DNA from: Beroe ovata
Lineage: Eukaryota; Ctenophora; Nuda; Beroida; Beroidae
NCBI GenBank assembly: GCA_946803715.1
Contig: CAMPET010000428.1
Span: forward strand, 800-24,621
Length of the DNA: 23,822 nucleotides
Direction: 5' to 3'
The stretch's first letter is position 1, and each line of letters starts with the position of its first letter. Below the pieces are notes generated by a model. That model searched no databases, was not told where the DNA came from, and worked only from the letters and a program-made list of their open reading frames with translations. Position numbers and translations under genes: made by a program. Shown piece after piece: positions 18,501 to 23,784 of the stretch.

Positions 18501-20883
18501 AATTTTGAGTCATCTGTCAACTGGCTGACAGAATTGTGGAAAGTATATAACAACTATTGCAGATAAAACGAAAGGGCCAATGCTGTTAGGTTCAACAAAT
18601 AGTCTCACCAAAACCGGACAGTCTGCTTCGTCCAGTTCCACCTTTGAGAAGCATCAGCTGGCGCTCCAAGTTCTCCACAAGTTTGGCGTTGTGCCAGAAC
18701 ACATCGAGAGCAGAACTCTCTACAATGACGACTGCCCTGGCATACCTCAGGTAGCCACAATGAGTTGAGACTGCACTGTAATACACATTGTTTTCTTGAC
18801 ACCGCCATTTTAAATAACATCATATTCATGACACCACCACTCTCCCTCTCCAGGGCAAGATACACCTGTGGGTGGACATATTCCCGTACAATGACAAGGT
18901 TCCTCCCCCAATATCCATCGCTCCTCGCCAGCCTCAGAAGTAAGTGGATAGATAATATGAACTTTATCTGGCTTGAGATGGATCATTCAGCTATCAAAGC
19001 GTCAATAATTCGGCAGTCTGCAGGAAGTTCGACCTTAAAAATCGGATGCCCGCTTTTTTGATCGATGTCTGCTTTTGTTGTGTGAGTGGGGTTATATTCA
19101 AGAGTCGCATAGTATATCAAGTAGAGAGTTAATAAATTCTGTTTTTCCTCTGATTTTGCGAGCTCAACAAATGAAACGAGAGTCTACTGTATTCACAAGA
19201 GAACTTTCGATGTCTACATCTTCTTCAGTTTCTAAAAATAAATTGCGTTAGTAACTAAAGTTGTAAAAATCAATACGAAAAAATAATTTTACGGGACTCT
19301 GAAAATTGGCTAACTACACTATACCAAAANGTGTTGCTATAGCAACACGACAACCCGCTACCACCATGTTTCAGTTTCCTGGAAGGACGGAAGAAGGAAG
19401 CACAAGAAACTGACGTACACTACCGGTCACTCACCGGGGAAGGGAACTTTAACTGGAGGATGACTTACCCCCTGGACTTTATCCTCCAGGAGAATAAGAT
19501 GGTTCAGAAGAAGCGGGTAGGTAGCTGCTGGTAGAGAGATTATTGGTTTCATGATGGGCCATGTATTCTCGTATGTTCTGTGCCTAGCCTGGCGAACACG
19601 GTGGAGATCCTTGCTGTACGGCATGTTAAACAAGGAATCGAAACCGTGGGGTTCCGTACCGACCACTCTGTCACAGAAGTTGATAGCCTAATCACACTGA
19701 GTTCTATGTTTTGGAGCAGTATATCGGAGTGCTGCACTATGAGTGTTCACTCTCATGATTTTGAAATAGAACAGTCGGCTAAAGTTCATTGAGACTTCCT
19801 GTTCCCTCATTTACTCACCCACTATCGCATTATCGCTGCAGGGCAAATTCTGGCATATCGAGAAGACGGTGATGAAGGTCGATCCAATCCTCAACATCGA
19901 GGTGTTTGACAAGGATGTCCTGAGCAGAGATGATAAGCTAGGTCAGCTTCATCACATTGATCAGAATGATATGACACGATTATTGTGAAAACTGAATATG
20001 CTGCTAGATTATGCGATACCAGAATAAACTGAAGTTTACACGTCTCTCTTACCACGCCCACAGGATGGGCATTCCTGGACTTGACCCGCATTCCTGCTCC
20101 CACTAAAACTGCCAAAGAGTGCTCTCTCGAGCAGTTCACTGATGAAAAGAAGTATCCCAAGATGTCACTCTTCCAGAAGAAGAAGATTGCGGGTTTTTGG
20201 CCGGTGTTCGATGACTCGCTTGGAACTCCGGAACTCACGGTTTGTACTATCATGTTTGTCGCTATATCATCATCTTCCTCGAGCTATTGCCAATGTCTAT
20301 TGCTCATACTGATGGTGACGGATGCAGATGAGTATGATTATTCTGCTGACAAGAGCGACTGTAACTGGAAAACAAATTATTTTCAGGGTAAGGTAGAGAT
20401 GGACCTGGAGATACTGACAGAACAGGAAGCCATAGAGAAGCCTGCCGGAAAGGCAAGGGACGAACCAAACGCTAACCCGCCACTTGAGCCACCAAAGTGA
20501 GTATCCGAGACCCACTATGGGTCACATCCATTGATTTGGATTTCGATTCAATGAGCCCCATTTAATTTTATTCCAACAATTCTTTGCCCTCCTAGCCGCC
20601 CCGAGACTTCGTTCAACTGGTTCACAAACCCGTGGAAAGTGTTTACAATCCTGATCTGGGGCAGATACAAGTGGCACATCATTATCGGTCTGATAATCAT
20701 CCTAATCATCATTTTCGTTGTGCTCATGGCTTACACAGCTCCGGTTAGTATCTACTACTTCGTCTTTTGGTTATCGCGTCCTTTTCCTTTTGTTTTCCTC
20801 TTGTATCCCTACCGGTGGTATCAACCGACCAATAAATTTCTATCTATTTTCAGGAAGCAATCAATGACGCTATCTGGAACTAA
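2231..20883 (+). CDS. DYSF-like: Type I ferlin (dysferlin/myoferlin-like), 49 joined exons
   Basis: A large tail-anchored multi-C2 protein of vesicle and plasma membranes. Known ferlins bind phospholipid, often with Ca2+, and drive membrane fusion and repair. The 49 exons listed in the domain entries join with consistent phase into 6681 nt, 2226 aa, ending TAA at 20881; human dysferlin is about 2080 aa. Recognisable ferlin signatures include AYRGRVLMEL (exon 15), YGN after an FEISIG block (exon 16), TWGLRDLK (exon 31), DWWSKYY (exon 37), VVPEHIESRTLY (exon 42), TDVHYRSLTGEGNFNWR (exon 44) and a C-terminal hydrophobic helix. A nested DysF domain places it with type I ferlins, not otoferlin. 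The start ATG has good context (CACCATGG), and exon 1 adds only ten residues before C2A. Introns are 99-699 nt, all GT-AG. One exon of C2G is not found (see C2G). Orthology to one vertebrate paralogue cannot be assigned. Confidence 0.96.
3813..4649 (+). CDS. DYSF-like: Ferlin exons 5-7: charged linker between C2A and C2B
   Basis: Exons 3813-3923, 4151-4189 and 4570-4649 encode residues 127-202. Exon 5 is glycine- and acid-rich, ending in a run dominated by Glu/Asp. Exon 6 is a 39-nt, 13-residue phase-0 piece (NENITESEDPIII). Exon 7 is strongly basic (SKRGKKKKKRGK). No fold is expected. Opposite charges so close together could pair within the linker or with C2 faces or lipid. Exon 7 could instead start at 4573 because TTACAGCAG offers tandem acceptors, which would drop one Gln. 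Confidence 0.82.
4029..4091 (+). CDS. Candidate 63-nt cassette exon in ferlin intron 5
   Basis: The stretch is open in phase 0 at both ends and reads GNVVIGTVNRVKPKQALGKLN, between an AAAG acceptor at 4028 and a GTGCGT donor at 4092. It would fit between exons 5 and 6 without changing frame. The donor resembles that of exon 37. The acceptor lacks a good pyrimidine tract, so this may be chance. Confidence 0.3.
4778..5587 (+). CDS. DYSF-like: Ferlin exons 8-10: C2B and start of FerI
   Basis: Exons 4778-4861, 5102-5270 and 5441-5587 encode residues 203-336. C2B begins at FQIRFVVHKARKLKGG (about residue 215) and runs through SPMVRASIDGKNLRTQ, DPKFNETIVCSL and LIGQYNFDLSVAW. The usual acidic Ca2+-loop residues are absent: loop 1 reads GGHIESPMV and loop 3 reads DSAKESPYNLIG. 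C2B is therefore probably a Ca2+-independent module. YKWFALTDPDEPEEGIT begins the FerI block found after C2B in ferlins. Confidence 0.92.
5851..7124 (+). CDS. DYSF-like: Ferlin exons 11-14: FerI end and C2C
   Basis: Exons 5851-6025, 6256-6302, 6520-6689 and 6938-7124 encode residues 337-529. FerI ends with GYLNVSIQVLPPGEM. C2C follows: FTVKLYTGEDFPQMD, then ELVDPFVEFQFAG, FDPVWGQKLVI, and loop 3 reading KDHDEIGANDTIA. Loop 1 and loop 3 acidic residues are kept, so Ca2+ binding is plausible. GFLPTFGPSYIPLYGS in exon 14 is a strong ferlin landmark. Exon 12 is only 47 nt but has clean splice sites and fixed phase. Confidence 0.94.
6035..6116. repeat. GTGATCATGTGTG minisatellite in intron 11
   Basis: About four imperfect copies of a GTGATCATGTGTG(T)GATCGAGT-type unit lie just after the exon 11 donor. 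The array is intronic, and I see no coding role for it. Confidence 0.75.
6352..6384. repeat. Perfect hairpin in intron 12
   Basis: ATGCACACCAC (6352-6362) and GTGGTGTGCAT (6374-6384) are exact reverse complements around an 11-nt loop. A partial third copy (GCGGTGTGC) follows near 6400. It may be a remnant of a small inverted-repeat element. Confidence 0.7.
7330..9269 (+). CDS. DYSF-like: Ferlin exons 15-21: central region with FerA
   Basis: Exons 7330-7449, 7592-7760, 7962-8095, 8200-8385, 8551-8634, 8796-8930 and 9150-9269 encode residues 530-845. EEGIAYRGRVLMEL opens the block. RRHKYHLFTAFDGG and VEFEISIGDYGN follow, then YDGTHYYFMPWSSSKPAVII. The mostly helical stretch from EFRAETYNIMLWMVDFM through exon 18 corresponds to FerA, reported as a four-helix lipid-binding bundle. 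Exon 20 is an acidic insert (EEETGSEEEAEDPLL). I set exon 21 to start at 9150 (ATATCCCAG/GAT) because the stronger-looking acceptor ending at 9120 puts the join out of frame. Confidence 0.9.
9496..9852 (+). CDS. DYSF-like: Ferlin exon 22: FerB
   Basis: This is the longest exon (357 nt, residues 846-964). It begins PQISIPDVFVWVMSGTSRIA, the FerB signature (PD-x-x-x-W-x-x-SG-x-x-R-x-AY-x-R-x-P). It continues through CGKTGSYFLKKPL, LSLTIWFGKF and VTVYAETYENQ to PKFSDVTGK, which matches type I ferlins up to the DysF domain. Acceptor CCCTCAG and donor GTACTG frame it in phase 0. FerB function is not established. Confidence 0.95.
9997..11813 (+). CDS. DYSF-like: Ferlin exons 23-26: nested DysF domain
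   Basis: Exons 9997-10108, 10346-10434, 10777-10995 and 11652-11813 encode residues 965-1158. The outer DysF N-part has PPAGWAFEEDWVV and FEGQTRKPGALW. The inner N-part has CKEGWTWTTDWELDLKRAVD and YEYA. The inner C-part has NYHLARRRLWARVRE. The outer C-part has GWEYSKLFTTKFHA and RRRRWNRRL. The regular Trp and Arg positions match the Trp-Arg stacking core known for DysF. Nesting of one DysF pair inside another marks type I ferlins. Intron 25, inside the domain, carries the long CACTCC tract and the 196-N gap; the join over it keeps phase 0. Confidence 0.95.
11158..11650. repeat. CACTCC-type pyrimidine-rich tandem array in intron 25
   Basis: Both sides of the N run consist of imperfect CACTCC/CACTCT/CAACTC hexamers, almost free of G on the + strand. 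The long open frames across it (Thr-Pro or Gly-Ser repeats) come from the repeat and the Ns, not from a gene. Its pyrimidine-rich tail also serves as the polypyrimidine tract for the exon 26 acceptor. Confidence 0.92.
11334..11529. other. Assembly gap of 196 N
   Basis: A run of undetermined bases inside the CACTCC array. True length is unknown, since repeat collapse is common in such tracts. No coding sequence appears to be lost, because exons 25 and 26 join in phase and the domain reads through. Confidence 0.98.
11984..13457 (+). CDS. DYSF-like: Ferlin exons 27-29: C2D with a loop insertion
   Basis: Exons 11984-12322, 12837-12929 and 13308-13457 encode residues 1159-1352. C2D reads KYQLRAYLYQARGLLGADPT, YSDPYARVVFGN, SPLWDTSIIL, VVIEFFDEDLL, then SHDKLGRVVCKP, ending GELLAAFELFE. 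Loop 1 (GADPTGYSD) and loop 3 Asp residues suggest a Ca2+-binding domain. Exon 28 (93 nt, phase 0 at both ends) inserts 31 residues (HEELHVPLASK... GGKRRRVPSTFV) exactly between DLL and SHD, inside loop 3. Skipping it restores the usual D-x-D-x4-D spacing. Its splice sites are strong, so I keep it as a probable alternative exon. Confidence 0.92.
12448..12511. repeat. Two-copy 35-bp repeat in intron 27
   Basis: The word GCAGTGGCTGCT(A/T)AGT, followed by CTAGTGCTTCTA, occurs at 12448 and again at 12483. This intron (12323-12836) is one of the longest in the gene and precedes the loop-inserting exon 28. Confidence 0.7.
13577..13737. repeat. CTCCC-rich tract in intron 29 with a single N
   Basis: A G-poor tract of CACTCCC/CCTCCC words resembles the intron 25 array. 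It holds an ambiguous base at 13680 and, just before it, a 12-nt copy (13668-13679) of the first part of exon 30 (13741-13752) next to CTCTAG. The real acceptor is CTCTCAG ending at 13737. Confidence 0.75.
13680..13680. other. Single ambiguous base
   Basis: N at the edge of a short duplicate of exon 30 sequence; other single Ns are at 2308 and 19330. They may be low-quality calls or collapsed gaps of unknown length. Confidence 0.9.
13738..14596 (+). CDS. DYSF-like: Ferlin exons 30-32: C2E
   Basis: Exons 13738-13836, 14100-14320 and 14493-14596 encode residues 1353-1493. RYVVPDNIRPQLARTRVE leads to FLTWGLRDLKDYKLQSVDSP, then LEVELAGQTLVMDKIK, NFDNPHNFLDVMLPVEELYL, PPINIRLLDNR and FGYTPLVGVC. 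This matches the ferlin domain that starts with a WGLR motif. The acidic Ca2+ residues of loop 3 are replaced (LLDNRSFG), as in vertebrates, so this C2 is probably Ca2+-independent. Exon 31 is flanked on both sides by TGTACA-rich self-complementary arrays. Confidence 0.95.
13971..14068. repeat. TGTACA/ATTGTACA palindromic array in intron 30
   Basis: About a dozen near-tandem TGTACA, TTGTACAATGTACA and TACAGTGCATA words give a sequence that is largely its own reverse complement. It ends about 30 nt before exon 31. Confidence 0.85.
14363..14457. repeat. TGTACA/GTGTACA palindromic array in intron 31
   Basis: Same word family as the intron 30 array (ACAATGTACAGTGTACA, GTACATTGTACACTGTACAG). It starts about 43 nt after exon 31 and ends about 35 nt before exon 32. 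It can pair with itself or with the intron 30 array. Confidence 0.85.
14727..16486 (+). CDS. DYSF-like: Ferlin exons 33-36: disordered linker between C2E and C2F
   Basis: Exons 14727-14806, 14970-15111, 15811-15864 and 16419-16486 encode residues 1494-1608. The sequence is polar and low-complexity, rich in S, T, E, K and A (LIELEDGTLSAIE, GKEGKSTKASKK, AEAKSSSK, TEKPQTRTEKRAQAK), with no fold expected. Vertebrate dysferlin has a shorter, more acidic linker here. All four exons fit phase and have good splice sites. The two longest neighbouring introns each contain an extra frame-preserving exon candidate, so linker length may vary by splicing. Confidence 0.85.
15220..15267 (+). CDS. Candidate 48-nt cassette exon in ferlin intron 34
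   Basis: Between CTATTCCAG and a strong GTAAGA donor lies a 48-nt open piece that fits exactly: exon 34 ends with one base of a codon, and this piece starts with two and ends with one. It would add about 16 residues (core QSGKRGAGDQVLPPE) of the same polar, basic type as the linker. It splits the longest ferlin intron (699 nt) into two of typical size. Confidence 0.55.
15872..16065. repeat. 20-bp minisatellite, nearly ten copies, in intron 35
   Basis: The unit ACCATTCGTCATCACATGTC repeats in tandem with few substitutions (CGG for CGT, AATTCG, TTTGT). The array begins about 7 nt after the exon 35 donor. Because 20 is not a multiple of 3 and the unit lacks stops, all three + frames stay open across it, which creates long false reading frames. 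Confidence 0.95.
16156..16197 (+). CDS. Candidate 42-nt cassette exon in ferlin intron 35
   Basis: The piece between GAACCAG and a GTGAGA donor is open and phase-matched (two bases in, one base out). It encodes DGVGVVIRPKKSRS before exon 36. Composition agrees with the basic linker. The pyrimidine tract upstream is weak, so use may be regulated or absent. Confidence 0.45.
16693..18341 (+). CDS. DYSF-like: Ferlin exons 37-41: C2F
   Basis: Exons 16693-16824, 17044-17205, 17366-17625, 17783-17953 and 18190-18341 encode residues 1609-1900 (numbering without candidate cassettes). DWWSKYYECLGE opens the block. Exon 38 has a Ser-Asp acidic cluster (SSDEDSDSDVEDEED) that looks like casein kinase 2 substrate sequence. 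C2F reads VLVRVYCVAAVGLAPLD, GSCDPYVVVKCGK, LNPVFGKMFQIKAKLP and loop 3 VYDHDLIGANDLIGS. The loop 1 and loop 3 Asp residues are present, so Ca2+ binding is likely. DIDIEDRFLSWRRASCGL and KWRDSLKPTDIL are conserved ferlin motifs after the core. Confidence 0.95.
18563..20496 (+). CDS. DYSF-like: Ferlin exons 42-47: C2G, first strands missing
   Basis: Exons 18563-18750, 18854-18939, 19375-19516, 19842-19941, 20064-20239 and 20387-20496 encode residues 1901-2167. HKFGVVPEHIESRTLY and GKIHLWVDIFPYND precede the domain. Then TDVHYRSLTGEGNFNWRMTY, FWHIEKTV, loop 3 IEVFDKDVLSRDDKLG and SLFQKKKIAGFWPVF follow. The piece normally found between the IxPRxxx motif (exon 43) and the WxxG...TDVHYRSL strand, which holds the first strand and the Ca2+ loop 1 acidic residues, is not in intron 43 (18940-19374). 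Exons 43 and 44 join in frame, so the model stays open, but C2G is incomplete. A single N at 19330 may hide a gap. Loop 3 Asp residues are intact. Confidence 0.93.
19330..19348. repeat. Ambiguous base next to an 18-bp perfect palindrome
   Basis: One N at 19330 is followed by GTGTTGCTATAGCAACAC (19331-19348), which equals its own reverse complement. It lies 26 nt before exon 44, in the intron that lacks the expected C2G exon. A foldback end at a contig junction is one possible cause. Confidence 0.7.
20596..20883 (+). CDS. DYSF-like: Ferlin exons 48-49: membrane anchor and C-terminus
   Basis: Exons 20596-20743 and 20854-20883 encode residues 2168-2226. RPETSFNWFTNPWKVFTILIW is the conserved juxtamembrane segment. 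RYKWHIII starts a helix of about 23 residues, mostly I, L and V, that ends at MAYTAP. The last exon adds EAINDAIWN and TAA. Only about a dozen residues follow the helix, typical of a tail-anchored ferlin with a short luminal or extracellular end. Confidence 0.96.
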
Positions 20884-21596
20884 GACTAAACTACCGACTG
20901 CAACACGTGTGTCGTGTAGTTGTACACGTCTAGGACACACATGGCTGCAGAAGTTTCGGGCCTGAGGTCAATATCGGGGAATTCTATTTTATAAATCTGC
21001 GTGCAATTTTAATGTTCAGTCGACATTTTTTTCATTCATCAAATTTAATGAGTTTAGATTGAGTATAACTTAAAGTTAAAGGTTAGATTTTTGTATTTAC
21101 CTGATGACAGTATTCTTATAGATAGCCAGTGTACAAATGTACTTGAGCGAATTTCGGTTACTGTTATAAGTACCATTCGAATTTTATTTTTGTAGAATTA
21201 GAAATAGAATAATTTTTATTTTAATCATGGTATTGGTAATACAATTGCGCATTTCAGTTCTGCAATTTTGTCTGGGTTCCGATTTTGATTGTCAGTTTAA
21301 CTTTTAAAATTTAAATGGCAGTAGCTGTAGATAGAATCATGACTTATTATATCAGAAAAATCTATAAGTTAACTGATACTGATATTATGATTTATGAAGT
21401 TGATATTCATATTATCTAAAACATTTTGAATAACAAAATTGCATTTTAAAGAAATTGTCTCACTCTTGCTTAGGAAAAGGACATGAGAGTAAAAAACACC
21501 ACGGTCAGTGCGAATCTCATCTAATTCTAAAGGCACTATAAGTATAAGAACTAGAACTAATTGCCTGGCGATGATAGGCCCTCTCAGAGTCTTCAG
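20884..21596. other. Ferlin 3' flank, AT-rich, no gene seen
   Basis: AT-rich sequence follows the ferlin stop codon. I find no canonical AATAAA on the + strand here; TATAAA near 20991 is a possible variant signal. Open frames are short, and I see no tRNA or coding similarity. The ferlin 3' UTR presumably ends in the first few hundred bases. Confidence 0.5.
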
Positions 21597-21702
21597 TTGT
21601 AGGAATAGGATTTTACCCTACCTTTGCTGGCGGGATTTAATTATCCCAGGGAAGGGTAGAATGACAATTGCGGGGCGCCGACGGTAGGGTAAAATTCTAC
21701 AA
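21597..21702. mobile_element. MITE-like element, family A copy 1
   Basis: 106 bp from TTGTAGGA... to ...TTCTACAA. The ends are inverted repeats (GGATTTTACCCTACC and GGTAGGGTAAAATTC), and the interior TGCTGGCGGGATTTAA is shared with copy 2. No clear flanking duplication remains, so this copy may be older. It cannot encode protein. Confidence 0.8.
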
Positions 21703-21746
21703 GCGCGAACGCAGCGCAGAATGAATGCGCCGAATATCTGATATAG

Positions 21747-21873
21747 TTGTCAGATGTTACCTGACCTGTTTCTCGCGCGAGCGCGCCTTCAGCTTCATCG
21801 AAGGCCTGTTTCGGCCTTCGATGAAGGCGCGCGCGCCGCGCGCGAGAAACTGAGGTCAGATAAAATCTGACAA
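21747..21873. mobile_element. Foldback MITE-like element, family B, with 9-bp target duplication
   Basis: 127 bp from TTGTCAGAT... to ...ATCTGACAA, flanked by CTGATATAG on both sides (21738-21746 and 21874-21882). The two halves are nearly full reverse complements, through GTTTCTCGCGCG and GGCGCGC stretches to a central 14-bp stem (CTTCATCGAAGGCC with its complement). It is non-coding, so a transposase would have to come from elsewhere. A 9-bp duplication fits Mutator-like elements, but the terminal bases do not prove that superfamily. Confidence 0.88.
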
Positions 21874-21981
21874 CTGATATAGCGTATCCTCAGTTCCAGG
21901 GTTGCCGGTTTACCGTTACGATAAGCCCAGATTTCGCGCGCAAGGCATGAGGCAATTCCAGCGCGGGTGCCGGATGCCTTA

Positions 21982-22090
21982 TTGTAGGTAGGATTCCACC
22001 CTACCCTTGCTGGCGGGATTTTATCCCTGGCAAGGGACGTCGGGGCGGATTGAAAATCGCGCGCACCGACGGTAGGGTAAAATCCTACAA
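21982..22090. mobile_element. MITE-like element, family A copy 2, with 9-bp target duplication
   Basis: 109 bp from TTGTAGGTAGGATTCC to AAAATCCTACAA, flanked by GATGCCTTA at 21973-21981 and again at 22091-22099. Terminal inverted repeats and the TGCTGGCGGGATTT interior match copy 1 in the same orientation. It is non-coding. The clean duplication indicates a recent insertion. Confidence 0.88.
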
Positions 22091-22133
22091 GATGCCTTAA
22101 CAATAACAGTGTGAGTGAGACACGCGTTGGTAA

Positions 22134-22222
22134 TTGTAGGATTTTTCCCTACCGTCGGCGCCGCGCATTAGAAATTCCGCCCATGCCAAGGGTAAAAGTC
22201 AACCCCGCCAGCGAGAAATCCT
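22134..22222. mobile_element. MITE-like element, family A copy 3, inverted and truncated
   Basis: TTGTAGGATTTTTCCCTACCGTCGGCGC at the left matches the reverse complement of the right end of copy 2. The match continues through CCCGCCAGC, then the other terminus is lost near 22222, where a (CTTGTA)3 run begins. Its opposite orientation to copy 2 lets the two form a long stem in RNA. Confidence 0.75.
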
Positions 22223-22464
22223 TCGAGCTTGTACTTGTACTTGTAGTCGAATCAATATCATTGCGTTCTTGATCTTTTAATAATAATATCATCAAATTCA
22301 AATTATCATTAAATTGACAAATCATTGCTAAGCCTTCAAAAAACTTAAAGCGTAAATGTGATGTGAAAGGATGAACAACAAATCAAGTTAAACAGACCAA
22401 AAGTGGGATTGACACTCAGTCTAAACTGAAGGGAATATAAATTCAGGTCAAAACATAACCAAAA

Positions 22465-22470
22465 TTTATT
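22465..22470 (-). terminator. Candidate poly(A) signal for GALNT
   Basis: TTTATT on the + strand reads AATAAA on the - strand, about 135 nt past the GALNT stop codon, in an AT-rich 3' UTR. Position and sequence fit a cleavage/polyadenylation signal. Confidence 0.55.
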
Positions 22471-22602
22471 AAACATTATTGCAGTTTTTCCCCATGCCTA
22501 TATAATTGTAATTTAGGTCTCAATAAAAAGCGTTTAAAATCAGATAATTGCAGCACTATCGCAGAGCTGATGTTTAAATTATAATTATCCGAGATTCCTC
22601 TC

Positions 22603-23784
22603 TCAGAGTGGTCTGTCTGGGTATGTGTACTGGAACGTCCATTTCTGGTTACGGTTGTTCGGATCACATGTGTTAATGATGACATCCCTCTCTGTATGGT
22701 GCTTGTCCACACAGAGACCACTCATTCGATGAACCAACTGTCTTGTCTGTTAGGGAAATCAGGTGAAATTCTGGAAATTCAAATAAGAATACGATGAAAT
22801 TGAGGGAAATGATATCATTATTCATTATCAAAGTTAAGTCACAGCTTAGCAAGACATGTGGTCACAGCTGCAGCTAATCAAGACATGTGGTCACAGCTAA
22901 TCAAGACATGTGGTCACAGCTAAATAAGACATGTGGTCACAGATAAATAAGACATGTGGTCAACATAATATGATATGCGATACCTGCGTATCGTAGTCAA
23001 ATATCTGACGATCTGAGTCCGGGTTAATCCATACTAGGGTAACGTAAGATCCGGGTGTCAGCCCGTCCACATCAAACACATAGAGGAGGCCCATCACCCG
23101 GTGATCCTTGCGGTACATCCAGAACTGATTGTTACCTGTGACGGGCAAGAGCGGGGAGTGTTATCAAATCCGCTAGTTTACCCTTTTTACCGATTCCAGA
23201 ACTCTGTGAATAGCAGCTCAGTCGACCTTGACACGGAGATCACAATGATATATAGGAAAGGATGTAAATCTGACTGGGATTCTGAATATTGGGTGTAACA
23301 AGCGAGAAGCTACTCACCGAAGCCATGACAACCCCACATTTGGAGTCGCTGCCCCAGAGTGTCTGATCCCCCAGCATTATCCAGACACTGTCTGTCTAGT
23401 GTCCTGATCTAAAGTGACACAGTCATGATGAACAATGAATGTCTAGGGACATGTAAACCCAGTGGCATAATAAGCAACTTTAAGACGGTCGGAGAATGCG
23501 ATTGTGATACTATTCTAATTTCTAAACTATCATAAATGACAGCTAGAGCTAGACATCGGTCTCACCTCGCCTGTCGCTAGACAGTCCCTCTCCGCAGGGA
23601 GGGGCCACACATTTTCCAGGAAGTAGTCGAATGAGCGGCATTGCAACTTCTCCTTGACGGCTAGACGTTCCGACACGTCGCCCGCATCAACGTTGAGAGC
23701 TTGGGGTTTCCACTTGTAGAAGAAATCTAGGTGGGGTCCGTCGAGCCAGACCAGGGCGTTGCGCTTGTAGTTTTTCAAAACAAC
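22603..23784 (-). CDS. GALNT: Polypeptide GalNAc-transferase, 3' part (4 exons, 5' end outside window)
   Basis: Transfers GalNAc from UDP-GalNAc to Ser/Thr, the first step of mucin-type O-glycosylation in the Golgi lumen. Exons in transcript order are 23784-23566, 23408-23318, 23135-22984 and 22746-22603; they join in phase into 201 codons plus TGA. Exon 1 here ends the catalytic domain: RNALVWLDGPHLDFFYKW, then GDVSERLAVKEKLQCRSFDYFLENVWP, the family C-terminal signature. The rest is a ricin-type (QxW) lectin domain. The alpha repeat has CLDN...MWGCHGFGGNNQFW. The beta repeat is degenerate (LLYVFDVDG...LVWINPDSDRQIF). The gamma repeat has GLCVDKHH...NTCDPNNRNQKW. All introns are GT-AG. AEVWxDEY of typical members reads ALVWLDGPH here, so this is a divergent paralogue. 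Catalytic metal and donor sites lie beyond the window. The gene is convergent with the ferlin gene. Confidence 0.95.
22838..22963. repeat. 23-bp tandem repeat in the last GALNT intron
   Basis: Five copies of GTCACAGCTAATCAAGACATGTG, the second with a 6-nt insertion and the last two with AAATAAG variants. The array ends about 20 nt from the donor side of the preceding GALNT exon. Confidence 0.9.

Noticed and set aside
21795-22103. 102-codon reverse-strand frame across the MITE cluster
   Set aside because: It spans parts of unrelated inverted-repeat elements and their target duplications, so it cannot be one conserved gene.
22838-22963. Tandem repeats considered as a CRISPR-like array
   Set aside because: The 23-bp units are contiguous with no unique spacers, and the locus is an intron of an animal gene.
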